36,738 bases of DNA from Arcicella sp. (GCA_025356745.1 JANXRS010000361.1:1-36738), one strand, 5' to 3'. Counted from the first letter of the stretch, positions 19,046-28,017 are shown. The notes: a model not told the origin generated them from the sequence alone. Numbers and translations: made by a program.

Positions 19046-20218
19046 CTAATTCACAAATCTAAACAAGCGACTCCATCTAATTTTTGAGAACCATGATTTA
19101 TTAGGGTCAAGCGACATCCATACGAAAACTGCTTTTCCAACCACGTGGTCGGCAGGAACAAAACCCCAATAACGTGAATCAGCAGAATGATGACGATTAT
19201 CTCCCATCATAAAATAATAATCTTGTTTGAAAGTATAAGACCTAATTATTTTTCCGTCAATACTGATTGTATATCCATCAATTATTACGTTTTTATTTCC
19301 TTCGTAATATTTGATAACATATTTATATTTATCAACATTCATCGAATCTAATTGAATCGTTGAGCCTTCTTTCGGAATTAAAAGAGGTCCGTAATTATCT
19401 TTATTCCAAACATAAGAACGCCCAAACATTGCCGTTGAAGCATCATCTTTTGTCATGCTATCTTCGCCATCTGGTGTTCCTTTCGGTGCTTTCAGTATCT
19501 CTACACCTACAAAAGACTTCAACTTTTTAAATTCTTCAATGTTAGATGAATAGGTATTTACCACATAATCATGCAAACCTACTACGGATGAATCCTGAGA
19601 TGTTAATTGTACTTCTTGCCAATTAAAATTAGATTGTCCAGTGGCATCCACACCATTTGTGATGTCATATTTATCGAAGAACTCGTCATTCAGAGGTTCT
19701 TTAACTTTTAATAAATATTCGTGTTGCATTCTCGCAGGATTTTCCATCGGTTTTCCGTTGATATACACCTGCGTATCACGAATTTCTAAGGTATTTCCTG
19801 GTATTCCAATACATCTTTTGATATAATAGGTTCTTAAATCTACAGGTGCATCGCCATCTGGAAGGTAGTTTGGAACGTTGAAAACTACGGCATCGCCTTG
19901 TTTAACTTCTGAAAAACCAGGCAATCTTTTTATCGGTAAATCTAACAAAGTTGAATACGAAGGTAAATCTGTTCCCCAAATCTTCTGGTGCGTTAAAGGC
20001 ACTTGCAAAGGTGTTTTTGGTGTACGAACTCCGTAGTGCATTTTACTAACAAATAGGAAATCACCAACCATCAAAGAACCTTCCATTGAAGGTGTTGGAA
20101 TGGTATAAGCTTCGAAAAAGAAGAAACGAATAAGTGTTGCGGCAACTACCGCAAAAACAACTGAATCAATCCACTCACGAAAAGCAGATTTTTGAACTGG
20201 TTTTGTTTTTTCTGACAT
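19046..20218 (-). CDS. lepB: Signal peptidase I
   Basis: FFFEAYTIPTPSMEGSLMVGDFLFVSK, GDAVVFNVP, YYIKRCIGIPGNTLEI, YFMMGDNRHHSADSRYWGFVPADHVVGKA. Confidence 0.96.
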   Translation of the reverse strand: MSEKTKPVQKSAFREWIDSVVFAVVAATLIRFFFFEAYTIPTPSMEGSLMVGDFLFVSKMHYGVRTPKTPLQVPLTHQKIWGTDLPSYSTLLDLPIKRLPGFSEVKQGDAVVFNVPNYLPDGDAPVDLRTYYIKRCIGIPGNTLEIRDTQVYINGKPMENPARMQHEYLLKVKEPLNDEFFDKYDITNGVDATGQSNFNWQEVQLTSQDSSVVGLHDYVVNTYSSNIEEFKKLKSFVGVEILKAPKGTPDGEDSMTKDDASTAMFGRSYVWNKDNYGPLLIPKEGSTIQLDSMNVDKYKYVIKYYEGNKNVIIDGYTISIDGKIIRSYTFKQDYYFMMGDNRHHSADSRYWGFVPADHVVGKAVFVWMSLDPNKSWFSKIRWSRLFRFVN

Positions 20219-20296
20219 TTTATGTTTTACTAATTAAATATTTTTATTTAGTCGAATTTTAAGGAATAGAATTACATTCTTTTTTAAATCAGGATT

Positions 20297-21016
20297 TTAT
20301 CCAATACTCAATAATTCTTTCATTCCAAAAATGCCTTTTTTCCCCACAATCCATTCCGCTGCAATGATAGCTCCGAGGGCAAATCCTTCTCTTCCATGGG
20401 CTACGTGCGAAATTTCAATCTGGTCAATATCTGAAATATATTTTACGATATGAGTTCCAGGAACTTTTCCCTCACGAGCAGACCAAATCGCTACTTCATC
20501 TTGTTTAGGAATTTCATTACTCACCCACTTACTTTTATCTTCAGAATGCTGAATAATTCCTTCTGCTAATGTTATAGCCGTTCCTGAAGGAGCATCTTTT
20601 TTTTCAGTATGATGAATTTCTGTCGTAGAAACGCTGTATTGTTTCTGTGGGGACATCAATTTGGCTAACGTTTTATTTAGTTCAAAAAATAAATTTACGC
20701 CAATTGAATAGTTAGAAGACCAAAAGAAAGCACCACCTTTTTCAATAGTGAATTCCTCTACTTCTGGCTTATTTTCGAGCCATCCCGTTGTTCCACATAC
20801 CACGGGGAAGCCTTTTTCGAGACACAATTTTACGTTTTGAAATGCGGAGGAAGGATGACTAAATTCGATAACGGCATCAACTTCTGAAACGGTTAGTTTT
20901 TCAAATTCTTGACGATTATCAACGTCTATGCGGGCAACAATGTTATGACCTCGACTCTGTGCGACTTTCTCAATAACTTTACCCATTTTGCCGTAGCCGA
21001 GTAATACAATATTCAT
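20297..21016 (-). CDS. dapB: 4-hydroxy-tetrahydrodipicolinate reductase
   Basis: MNIVLLGYGKMGKVIEKVA, VIEFSHPSSAFQNV, VCGTTGW, SSNYSIGVNLFFELN, EIHHTEKKDAPSGTAITLAE, ISHVAHGREGFALGAI. Confidence 0.96.
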   Translation of the reverse strand: MNIVLLGYGKMGKVIEKVAQSRGHNIVARIDVDNRQEFEKLTVSEVDAVIEFSHPSSAFQNVKLCLEKGFPVVCGTTGWLENKPEVEEFTIEKGGAFFWSSNYSIGVNLFFELNKTLAKLMSPQKQYSVSTTEIHHTEKKDAPSGTAITLAEGIIQHSEDKSKWVSNEIPKQDEVAIWSAREGKVPGTHIVKYISDIDQIEISHVAHGREGFALGAIIAAEWIVGKKGIFGMKELLSIG

Positions 21017-21081
21017 ATTTTTAGGGGTTAGGTTTTAGGAATTAGATTTAGTAGAACTAAAATCTATTCCCTAAAATCTTT

Positions 21082-21714
21082 TCACTTAAATGCTAAAATT
21101 AATTTTGCTCCGAAAACTGGTTCCATAATATCGGGGCTACTAAAAGTTGGTTGTATTTTTAACGAAATATCATCCGTCATATCAAAGGTTTTCAAATGTG
21201 CCGTAACATTGGCATCTACAATATTGGCTGCCCAAACTGCCAATAAAATCAGATAAGAACCGTCCCGATTTTTTCTGTAACCTGCAACAATATTGTTCAA
21301 CTGGTCTTGATTATATTCTCTAATACTAGCTGGGTCATCATAAATTGGAACTTTAAAAGTTGTCGCCGTTGATGTAGTTCCACCCGCATAAGTATTTCCT
21401 AAAATATTTCTGTAATAATGATAACGCATATCATTACGAGCAATAAAATAAATATTTACGGCAAAAGCTCCTGCAACCAAAGGTAATTTCCAATATTGAC
21501 GGTTATAAACTTGTCCCCAACCTGGCATCATTGCCGAACGAATCGTTGCGGTTCTGGGAATAATTTTATAAAATTTTTTTAATGAATCTTGCTTACTATA
21601 AACCTTGATTTTTTTATCAATATTAACAATTTTAGTGGTGTCAATCCTGATAACTTGTCCTTGAATAATAGAAGTTAGATTTATTAAAAAAAGTAAAAAC
21701 AATAATTTTTTCAT
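21082..21714 (-). CDS. DUF5683 domain-containing protein
   Basis: PRTATIRSAMMPGWGQVYNRQYWKLPLVAGAFAVNIYFIARNDMRYHYYRN, LAVWAANIVDANVTAHLKTFDMTDD. Confidence 0.85.
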   Translation of the reverse strand: MKKLLFLLFLINLTSIIQGQVIRIDTTKIVNIDKKIKVYSKQDSLKKFYKIIPRTATIRSAMMPGWGQVYNRQYWKLPLVAGAFAVNIYFIARNDMRYHYYRNILGNTYAGGTTSTATTFKVPIYDDPASIREYNQDQLNNIVAGYRKNRDGSYLILLAVWAANIVDANVTAHLKTFDMTDDISLKIQPTFSSPDIMEPVFGAKLILAFK

Positions 21715-21783
21715 CTAAATTTTTTAAAAATTAAACGCAAAATTACCGTTTATATTCCGTTGATTGAAACGATTTAAGAAATT

Positions 21784-22725
21784 TTAAGCCTTAATCGCCA
21801 ATAAAATTTTATCTAAATCTTCCTGTGAGGTGAAAGGTATTTTGATTTCTCCTCTACCCTTTTCATCTGCTTTCACCACAACTTTTGCTCCAAAATAGGC
21901 TTGTAAACGGAATTGCAAACTTCTAATTTCCTGTTTAACGCCTCCGCCAATGGCTTTTTTGGCAGAGTTTACCAAATTAGCATCTGCTAAATCTCTTACG
22001 GCTTCTTCAACTTTACGAACTGACCAATCATCAGCAATAATCTTTTTAAAAATTTCTAATTGTTGTTCTCTATCCGTAATATTGATAATAGCACGGGCGT
22101 GTCCCATCGAGATTTTCATGTCTCGCAAAGCCACTTGAATAACATCGGGTAATTTTAGTAAACGGATATAGTTATTTACCGTTGTACGATTTTTACCCAC
22201 ACGGTCACCTAATTCTTCTTGCTTTAAAGAACATTCTGTAATCAAACGTTGATAAGAAAGGGCAATTTCAATTGAGTTCAGGTTTTCACGCTGAATGTTC
22301 TCAATTAATGCCATTTCAAGCATTTGTTGGTCATTTGCCGTTCTTACATACGCAGGAATACTCGTTAAACCTGCTCGTTTAGAGGCTTGCAAACGACGTT
22401 CACCAGAAATTAGTTGGAATTTATTCGGACCAATTTGACGAACGGTAATTGGCTGAATAATTCCTTGTACTTTAATAGAATCGGCTAATTCGTTGAGTGC
22501 TTCTTCGTCAAAGTGCGTACGGGGTTGATATGGATTTGTCTCAATTAAATCCAACGAAATTTCATTCATTGAACTTATTTGTTCCATACGAAACGGCCGT
22601 TCAAGAGGCAATACTGGCTGACGAGGCTGTACGTTATTCACTTCATCGGAATCTTGGAGTAAAGCTCCTAAACCTCTACCCAATCCGACACGTTTTTTCA
22701 TTACTGGAATTTCTACTTTACTCAT
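21784..22725 (-). CDS. parB: ParB/RepB/Spo0J family partition protein
   Basis: KKRVGLGRGLGALL, IETNPYQPRTHFDEEALNELADSIKVQGIIQPITVR, LISGERRLQASKRAGLTSIPA, ALIENIQRENLNSIEIA. Confidence 0.97.
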   Translation of the reverse strand: MSKVEIPVMKKRVGLGRGLGALLQDSDEVNNVQPRQPVLPLERPFRMEQISSMNEISLDLIETNPYQPRTHFDEEALNELADSIKVQGIIQPITVRQIGPNKFQLISGERRLQASKRAGLTSIPAYVRTANDQQMLEMALIENIQRENLNSIEIALSYQRLITECSLKQEELGDRVGKNRTTVNNYIRLLKLPDVIQVALRDMKISMGHARAIINITDREQQLEIFKKIIADDWSVRKVEEAVRDLADANLVNSAKKAIGGGVKQEIRSLQFRLQAYFGAKVVVKADEKGRGEIKIPFTSQEDLDKILLAIKA

Positions 22726-22741
22726 ATTTTTTTAGGTATGA

Positions 22742-22889
22742 GGATTTTAGGTAGTGGGTATGAGGTAGTAGGTATGAGGTAAATGTATCGGGTTTGAAAT
22801 ATAAAATTAAGGATATTGAAGTCCTCATACTTAATATTTAATACCTACTACTTCATACCTACTACCTCATACCTACCACCTAAAAATCC
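22742..22889. repeat. Heptamer-based imperfect inverted repeat between parB and parA
   Basis: Left GGATTTTAGGTAGTGGGTATGAGGTAGTAGGTATGAGGTA; reverse complement of right arm GGATTTTTAGGTGGTAGGTATGAGGTAGTAGGTATGAAGTAGTAGGTA. Confidence 0.85.
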
Positions 22890-23668
22890 TATTCTTGTGT
22901 AACATATCCATTTTTTGCCAAAACTTCACGGGCAAGATTCAGATAACTGATTGCTCCTTTACTTTCAGAATCGTGGGCGATGGCAGGAACGCCGAAACTT
23001 GGAGATTCAGAGAGACGAATATTTCGAGGAATTATGGTATTAAAAACCATATTGTGAAAATGTGCGGTAACTTCTGCCACAACCTGATTTGAGAGACGAA
23101 CCCGCAAATCATACATTGTTAAAAGAATTCCTTCAATGGCAAGATTTGTATTGAGGCGAGATTGAATAATTTTTACGGTATTCAATAATTTACCCAAACC
23201 TTCCAAAGCAAAATATTCACATTGTACAGGAATAATGATGGAATCTGCTGCCGTCAGGGCATTAATTGTAATTAAACCTAAAGAGGGCGAACAATCAACA
23301 ATGATAAAATCATAATTATCCCTAATGGGTTTCAACGATTCTTTCATTTTTTGTTCACGGTCACGAAGGTTAATCATCTCAATTTCAGCACCTACTAAGT
23401 CAATATGAGAAGGAATGATATGCAGATACGGCAAATCAGTAGCAATAATAATGTCCTGAGCTAGCACACCATCAACCATACATTCGTAAATTGAATTTTC
23501 AATTCCTTTCGGATTATACCCCAATCCTGACGTAGAATTAGCCTGTGGGTCAGCGTCCACGATGAGTGTCCTGAACTCCAAGGCAGCCAGACTTGCCGCT
23601 AAATTGATAGTGGTTGTGGTTTTTCCTACGCCACCTTTTTGGTTGGCTATGGCAATTATTTTACCCAT
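22889..23668 (-). CDS. parA: ParA family chromosome-partitioning ATPase (Soj)
   Basis: MGKIIAIANQKGGVGKTTTTINLAASLA, VDADPQANSTSGLG, DFIIVDCSPSLGLITINAL. Confidence 0.97.
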   Translation of the reverse strand: MGKIIAIANQKGGVGKTTTTINLAASLAALEFRTLIVDADPQANSTSGLGYNPKGIENSIYECMVDGVLAQDIIIATDLPYLHIIPSHIDLVGAEIEMINLRDREQKMKESLKPIRDNYDFIIVDCSPSLGLITINALTAADSIIIPVQCEYFALEGLGKLLNTVKIIQSRLNTNLAIEGILLTMYDLRVRLSNQVVAEVTAHFHNMVFNTIIPRNIRLSESPSFGVPAIAHDSESKGAISYLNLAREVLAKNGYVTQE

Positions 23669-23742
23669 TTTTAGTTGTTTCTGATTCTCAACTCCAAATA
23701 TCCATCATTCCATCCACATAAGCAAAAAAGTGTTCCACAAAA

Positions 23743-23758
23743 TGTTTCACGTTTAACC
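23743..23758. promoter_or_regulatory. Degenerate parS-like site upstream of parA
   Basis: TGTTTCACGTTTAACC versus parS consensus TGTTTCACGTGAAACA (13/16 by eye); half-site TGTTCCAC at 23731-23738. Confidence 0.4.
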
Positions 23759-24036
23759 AGTTAGTGATTTGGTGATTCAGTAATTGAGTGACTATTTTAT
23801 ACAGAAACGATATAAGTATAATTTGATTCAAAAAACATATTATAGGTTAAAGACAACGTTTTTAACACTTTTCAATGAAAATTATTGAAATAATACAAAA
23901 TATAAGATATAAAATATCTTTTGAGAAAATTATAAAATTGTTTCCAAAGTTGAATCACATTAAATTAGCACAATTTTGGAATAACAAATAATAACCTTTT
24001 CATCATAAACATTCATTTTTCCTTAATACAAGAACT

Positions 24037-25389
24037 ATGTCATCAACATCCACTGAATCCGAAATAGTTAAATCAGAGAAGTATCCCAAAGCTATACCCT
24101 ATATTATTGGTAATGAAGCCGCTGAACGGTTTAGCTTTTACGGAATGAGGTCTATTTTATCTATATTCTTAGTAGCTCAATTTTTTAACCCGACGGGCAG
24201 CTCCGCACTTGAAGCCGTTGCAGAAGCAAAATCAAATGAGCAAGTTCATTTATTTGTATCTTTAGCTTATTTCACACCTTTATTCGGAGCAATTTTGGCA
24301 GACTGGTTTTTTGGCAAATACAAAGTGATTTTGTATGTCTCTGTAATCTATTGCGTTGGACACCTTTTCTTAGCTCTTTTTGACAAGGATTTAACTTGGT
24401 TTGGATACGGTTTAACACTCATTGCTATTGGGGCTGGCGGCATAAAATCGTGTGTATCAGCGAACGTTGGCGACCAATTTGATAAAAGTAATGAACATTT
24501 AATGTCAAAAATTTATGGTTGGTTCTACTTTTCAATCAATGCTGGTTCGGTTTTGTCTAATTTTTTCATACCGATTTTATACGTTAAATATGGTGCATCA
24601 GTAGCATTTGGCGTTCCTGGAATTTTAATGGCACTAGCAACATTCATTTTTTGGTTAGGACGTAAGAAATACATCAAAGTTCTTCCATCAGGCATCAGTT
24701 TTAATGCTCAAAAAATGAAAGAAGGTTTGGCTGCGGCAGGAAGAGTGTTGGTTGTATTTGCCTTCATCCCTTTATTTTGGGCAATGTGGGATCAAAATTT
24801 AGCGGAATGGGTACTTCAAGCTCAGAAATTAGATTTGACTTTATTCAATGGCCTTGTGGCTTTGCCTTCGCAAGTTCAATTGGCAAATCCTGTATTTTTA
24901 GTAAGTTTTCTACCCATATTTACTTACGGAATTTATCCATTATGTGAAAAATTAGGCTTAAAACTTACTCCACTTCGTAAAATTGGAGCGGGACTAATTT
25001 TTACAGGATTATCTTTTGTCATTATCGCACAAATTCAAGACAGTATAGACTTAGGAGGACATCCATCAGTTTGGAAGCAAATTTTTGGGTATATGATTTT
25101 AGCTTGGGGTGAAATTTTAGTATGGGTTACTTGTCTGGAATACGCTTATACAAACTCGCCTAAATACATGAAAAGTACGATGGCTGCCATTGGTCTTTTG
25201 ACAGTTTCACTAGGTAACTATTTAGTTGCATTAATGAATAGAAGTATTTCAGAAGGCGGTTATTTTGCTCAATATCAAGGTTCTGCTTACTACTGGCTTT
25301 TTGTAAAATTGATGTTCATTGAAGTAATTATTTTCATGCTTGTCGCTAAATTTATTAAAGAAAAAAGATACGTTGGAGAGGAGGAATAG
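24037..25389 (+). CDS. POT family proton-dependent oligopeptide transporter (MFS)
   Basis: AIPYIIGNEAAERFSFYGMRSILSIFLV, LFGAILADWFFGKYKVI, GAGGIKSCVSANVGDQFD, FYFSINAGSVLS. Confidence 0.92.
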   Translation: MSSTSTESEIVKSEKYPKAIPYIIGNEAAERFSFYGMRSILSIFLVAQFFNPTGSSALEAVAEAKSNEQVHLFVSLAYFTPLFGAILADWFFGKYKVILYVSVIYCVGHLFLALFDKDLTWFGYGLTLIAIGAGGIKSCVSANVGDQFDKSNEHLMSKIYGWFYFSINAGSVLSNFFIPILYVKYGASVAFGVPGILMALATFIFWLGRKKYIKVLPSGISFNAQKMKEGLAAAGRVLVVFAFIPLFWAMWDQNLAEWVLQAQKLDLTLFNGLVALPSQVQLANPVFLVSFLPIFTYGIYPLCEKLGLKLTPLRKIGAGLIFTGLSFVIIAQIQDSIDLGGHPSVWKQIFGYMILAWGEILVWVTCLEYAYTNSPKYMKSTMAAIGLLTVSLGNYLVALMNRSISEGGYFAQYQGSAYYWLFVKLMFIEVIIFMLVAKFIKEKRYVGEEE

Positions 25390-25413
25390 TTACTGATAAA
25401 TAGTTATTAGCAA

Positions 25414-25448
25414 AAAGAGGCTATCAAATTTAATTTGATAGCCTCTTT
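25414..25448. terminator. Bidirectional terminator in convergent gap
   Basis: AAAGAGGCTATCAAATT/AATTTGATAGCCTCTTT perfect hairpin. Confidence 0.85.
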
Positions 25449-25482
25449 CATTTGTAAGTTATTGACAATTAGCAATTAAATA

Positions 25483-26058
25483 TTAATTATCTTTTTTTAC
25501 GTAAGTTCTATTACCATTTGAATTGATATAATAACGTCCTCCACGTGCACCTTCGTAGATTGTACGACCTTTATCGTCTTTTCCAGAAATTTTATCATCA
25601 CCAGTCGCAACTTTTTCAGTCGCCTTGTCAGCTTTTTTTACAACCTTCGTAGGTTCAGGTTTTACCGTTGAATTTCTGTCTGCAACTTTCTTAGTATCCG
25701 CAGTTTTAACATCAGCTACTTTTTCAGCTTTTTTTGCCTCTCTTTCAGCTTTTTTGGTGGCCTTTTCTTCGGCAGTCATTTTCTCTTTTTTATCACCCTT
25801 CGTTACATCAATTGGTGATATTTTTGCTTCATCTTTCGCTTTTTTCTTAGCTTCTTTTTCAGCATCCTTGGTATCTTTGACATTGACATCCTTAGTCTTT
25901 TTCTTCGCTTCTTTTTCAGCATCTTTTGTAGTCTTATCGACTTCAGTTGCCGAAGCTTTTTTCTCTTTCTTTGGTTTTGTGTCGGTTTGTGCGTTCAACG
26001 CTGGACTCGCAATGAATAAACCATAAAGTAATACGGAAATTGCAATAATCTTTTTCAT
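25483..26058 (-). CDS. Secreted Lys/Ala-rich protein with C-terminal PBCV basic-adaptor-like motif
   Basis: Signal peptide, repeats KDAEKEAKKK(T/A)KD, C-terminal GRTIYEGARGGRYYINSNGNRTYVKK. Confidence 0.7.
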   Translation of the reverse strand: MKKIIAISVLLYGLFIASPALNAQTDTKPKKEKKASATEVDKTTKDAEKEAKKKTKDVNVKDTKDAEKEAKKKAKDEAKISPIDVTKGDKKEKMTAEEKATKKAEREAKKAEKVADVKTADTKKVADRNSTVKPEPTKVVKKADKATEKVATGDDKISGKDDKGRTIYEGARGGRYYINSNGNRTYVKKDN

Positions 26059-26279
26059 GAATTTGTTAATTTTAAAATTAGTTAATAGTAAAAAAGTGTT
26101 AATAAAAGTCTAATATAAAGTCAGTAAATTATCATTAATAACCTTTCATTCAACTTCTGACTGTAAATATTTGAATAGTAAATCAGATTCCAAAGAAAAA
26201 TTACCGTTATTAATCAAATTTGGTTGTTTTTAGACAAAATTTATAGTCAGTCGGTCATTTATCGTTATTTTTGTCAAAA

Positions 26280-26543
26280 TTGACTACTCAAATTTCAAAA
26301 AAATATCTCAATAACCGTGAAAAATTCATTTTTGTATTCATAAAATTCTCCTACTTTTTTTCACAAAATTTTACTATTGTTTCTGGAAAATTATTAATGT
26401 AAATTCCAAAAAATTTGTCTCTAATGTTTTCTGTAAAAGAAGTAAATACAGTGGTAATTGGCGGAATAACCAATGAATTAGGGGAGTTTATTTTGAAATA
26501 TTGTGCTCTTGCAAGAGGCAGAAAGTCGGTACTAAATAAAATT
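26280..26543 (+). pseudogene. Possible TetR/AcrR-family regulator remnant
   Basis: One frame with single TAA at 26400: TTQISKKYLNNREKFIFVFIKFSYFFSQNFTIVSGKLLM*IPKNLSLMFSVKEVNTVVIGGITNELGEFILKYCALARGRKSVLNKI; TetR N-terminal-like and C-terminal-like pieces with middle missing. Confidence 0.4.
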
Positions 26544-27221
26544 ATGGAAAGACATTTACAGAGTTCAGATTTTATAAAAGATGTGGTTATTGGCATGGCT
26601 GATGGTCTTACAGTTCCTTTTGCTTTGGCGGCGGGCTTGTCGGGTGCGGTTGCAAGTACGGGGATAATCACAACGGCGGGAATTGCTGAAATTGTGGCTG
26701 GTTCAATTGCCATGGGTTTGGGTGGATATTTAGCAGGACAAACCGAAGTTGAACACTATGACGCAGAACTTAAACGTGAGTATGAAGAAGTTGAACGAGT
26801 ACCAGAAACTGAAAAAGAGGAAGTAAAGGAAGTTTTTGCTCATTATGGATTAGATGAAAATGCTCAAAACTTGGTCGTAGAGGCTCTTTCTAAAGATAAA
26901 GACAAATGGGTAGATTTTATGATGAAGTTTGAATTAGGCTTAGAAAAACCTGATATTAACCGTGCTAGAGATTCTGCCTTAACGATTGGAATTTCTTATA
27001 TTATGGGTGGAGTTATCCCGCTTTCTCCTTATTTTTTTCTAAATGATGCTCATGTTGCACTCAATTATTCGATTGTTGTAACTTTAATAACGTTATTTAT
27101 TTTTGGGTATTTCAAGAGCAAAGTTACGGGTCAAAATGCGATTCAAGGGGCTTTTAAAGTGATGTTGATTGGTGCTTTGGCGGCGGGGGCGGCATTTTAT
27201 GTGGCTAAATTATTTAGTTAA
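26544..27221 (+). CDS. VIT1/CCC1 family iron/manganese transporter
   Basis: MERHLQSSDFIKDVVIGMADGLTVPFALAAGLSGAV, IVAGSIAMGLGGYLAGQTEVEHY, YIMGGVIPLSPYFF. Family N-terminus fits Met at 26544 rather than 26415. Confidence 0.92.
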   Translation: MERHLQSSDFIKDVVIGMADGLTVPFALAAGLSGAVASTGIITTAGIAEIVAGSIAMGLGGYLAGQTEVEHYDAELKREYEEVERVPETEKEEVKEVFAHYGLDENAQNLVVEALSKDKDKWVDFMMKFELGLEKPDINRARDSALTIGISYIMGGVIPLSPYFFLNDAHVALNYSIVVTLITLFIFGYFKSKVTGQNAIQGAFKVMLIGALAAGAAFYVAKLFS

Positions 27222-27233
27222 ATTAAAGAAAAT

Positions 27234-27740
27234 ATGATTATAAGAGCAACAGTAGAGGATGTTTTAGCCTTGAATATTTTGGTAAATTCAGCTTACCGAG
27301 GAGAATCTTCAAAAAAAGGATGGACAACAGAAGAACATTTGTTGGGAGGAATAAGAATCACTGAAGAAGAACTTATTCAAAATATCCGAAAAACCGATAC
27401 TTTTATTTTAAAATACACCGAAGCAGAACAAATATTGGGTTGTATGATGTTGGTTGAGAAAGAAAATGCCTTGTATTTAGGGATGCTGACGGTTTCTCCT
27501 GAATTACAAGGAAGTGGAATTGGTAAAAAGTTATTAAAATCAGCGGAAATATTTGCTAAAGAGAAAGGAATTTCTAAAATCGAAATGACCGTTATTTCTA
27601 TTCGTTTTGAACTTGTTTTATGGTATGAACGACACGGATATGTGAAGACTGGCGAGACAAAACCTTTTCCTATGGATAACCCCGATTTTGGAGAACCCAA
27701 ACTGTACTTAGAATTTATTGTGATGGAGAAATGGTTATAA
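27234..27740 (+). CDS. GNAT family N-acetyltransferase
   Basis: LGMLTVSPELQGSGIGKKLLKSAEIFAKEKGISKIEMTVI, LVLWYERHGYVKTGETKPFP. Confidence 0.9.
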   Translation: MIIRATVEDVLALNILVNSAYRGESSKKGWTTEEHLLGGIRITEEELIQNIRKTDTFILKYTEAEQILGCMMLVEKENALYLGMLTVSPELQGSGIGKKLLKSAEIFAKEKGISKIEMTVISIRFELVLWYERHGYVKTGETKPFPMDNPDFGEPKLYLEFIVMEKWL

Positions 27741-27752
27741 ATTAGAGCAAAT

Positions 27753-27793
27753 AAAAAAGTGTCAATTTGAGAAATTCAAATTGACACTTTTTT
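27753..27793. terminator. Bidirectional hairpin terminator
   Basis: AAAAAAGTGTCAATTTGA gaaa TTCAAATTGACACTTTTTT. Confidence 0.85.
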
Positions 27794-27932
27794 ATTTATT
27801 GTGTATTTCAATTGGCACTTTTAAATCATGATTTTCTTGTCCACAATGAGGACAAAAGTTATTTTCCAGCCTTAAAATAGTATGGCAATTATGGCAAATT
27901 GCTACTTTACGACGTTTTTTGTGGATAGACAT
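27792..27932 (-). CDS. Small zinc-ribbon protein, 46 aa (not in ORF track)
   Basis: MSIHKKRRKVAICHNCHTILRLENNFCPHCGQENHDLKVPIEIHNK*; CxxC...CPxCGQ motif. Confidence 0.6.
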   Translation of the reverse strand: MSIHKKRRKVAICHNCHTILRLENNFCPHCGQENHDLKVPIEIHNK

Positions 27933-27983
27933 TAGTTAGAATGCGAAGTTTAGAATTGGGAGTTTGAAGTGAAAATACTAACA

Positions 27984-28017
27984 AAAAAGGAGAAAACCTT
28001 TCGATTTTCTCCTTTTT
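27984..28017 (-). terminator. Putative terminator downstream of recA
   Basis: AAAAAGGAGAAAA cctttcga TTTTCTCCTTTTT. Confidence 0.65.

Noticed and set aside
22742-22889. Repeats between parB and parA considered as a CRISPR array
   Set aside because: Units are 7 nt, degenerate and contiguous without spacers; second half is inverted.
25625-26026. 133-aa plus-strand ORF (Ser/Phe/Ala-rich) opposite the Lys-rich gene
   Set aside because: Composition is the direct antisense of AAA/GCT/GAA-rich codons; no independent motif.
26351-26713. 120-aa minus-strand ORF overlapping the VIT1/CCC1 start
   Set aside because: Antisense to a confident coding region; no recognisable family.
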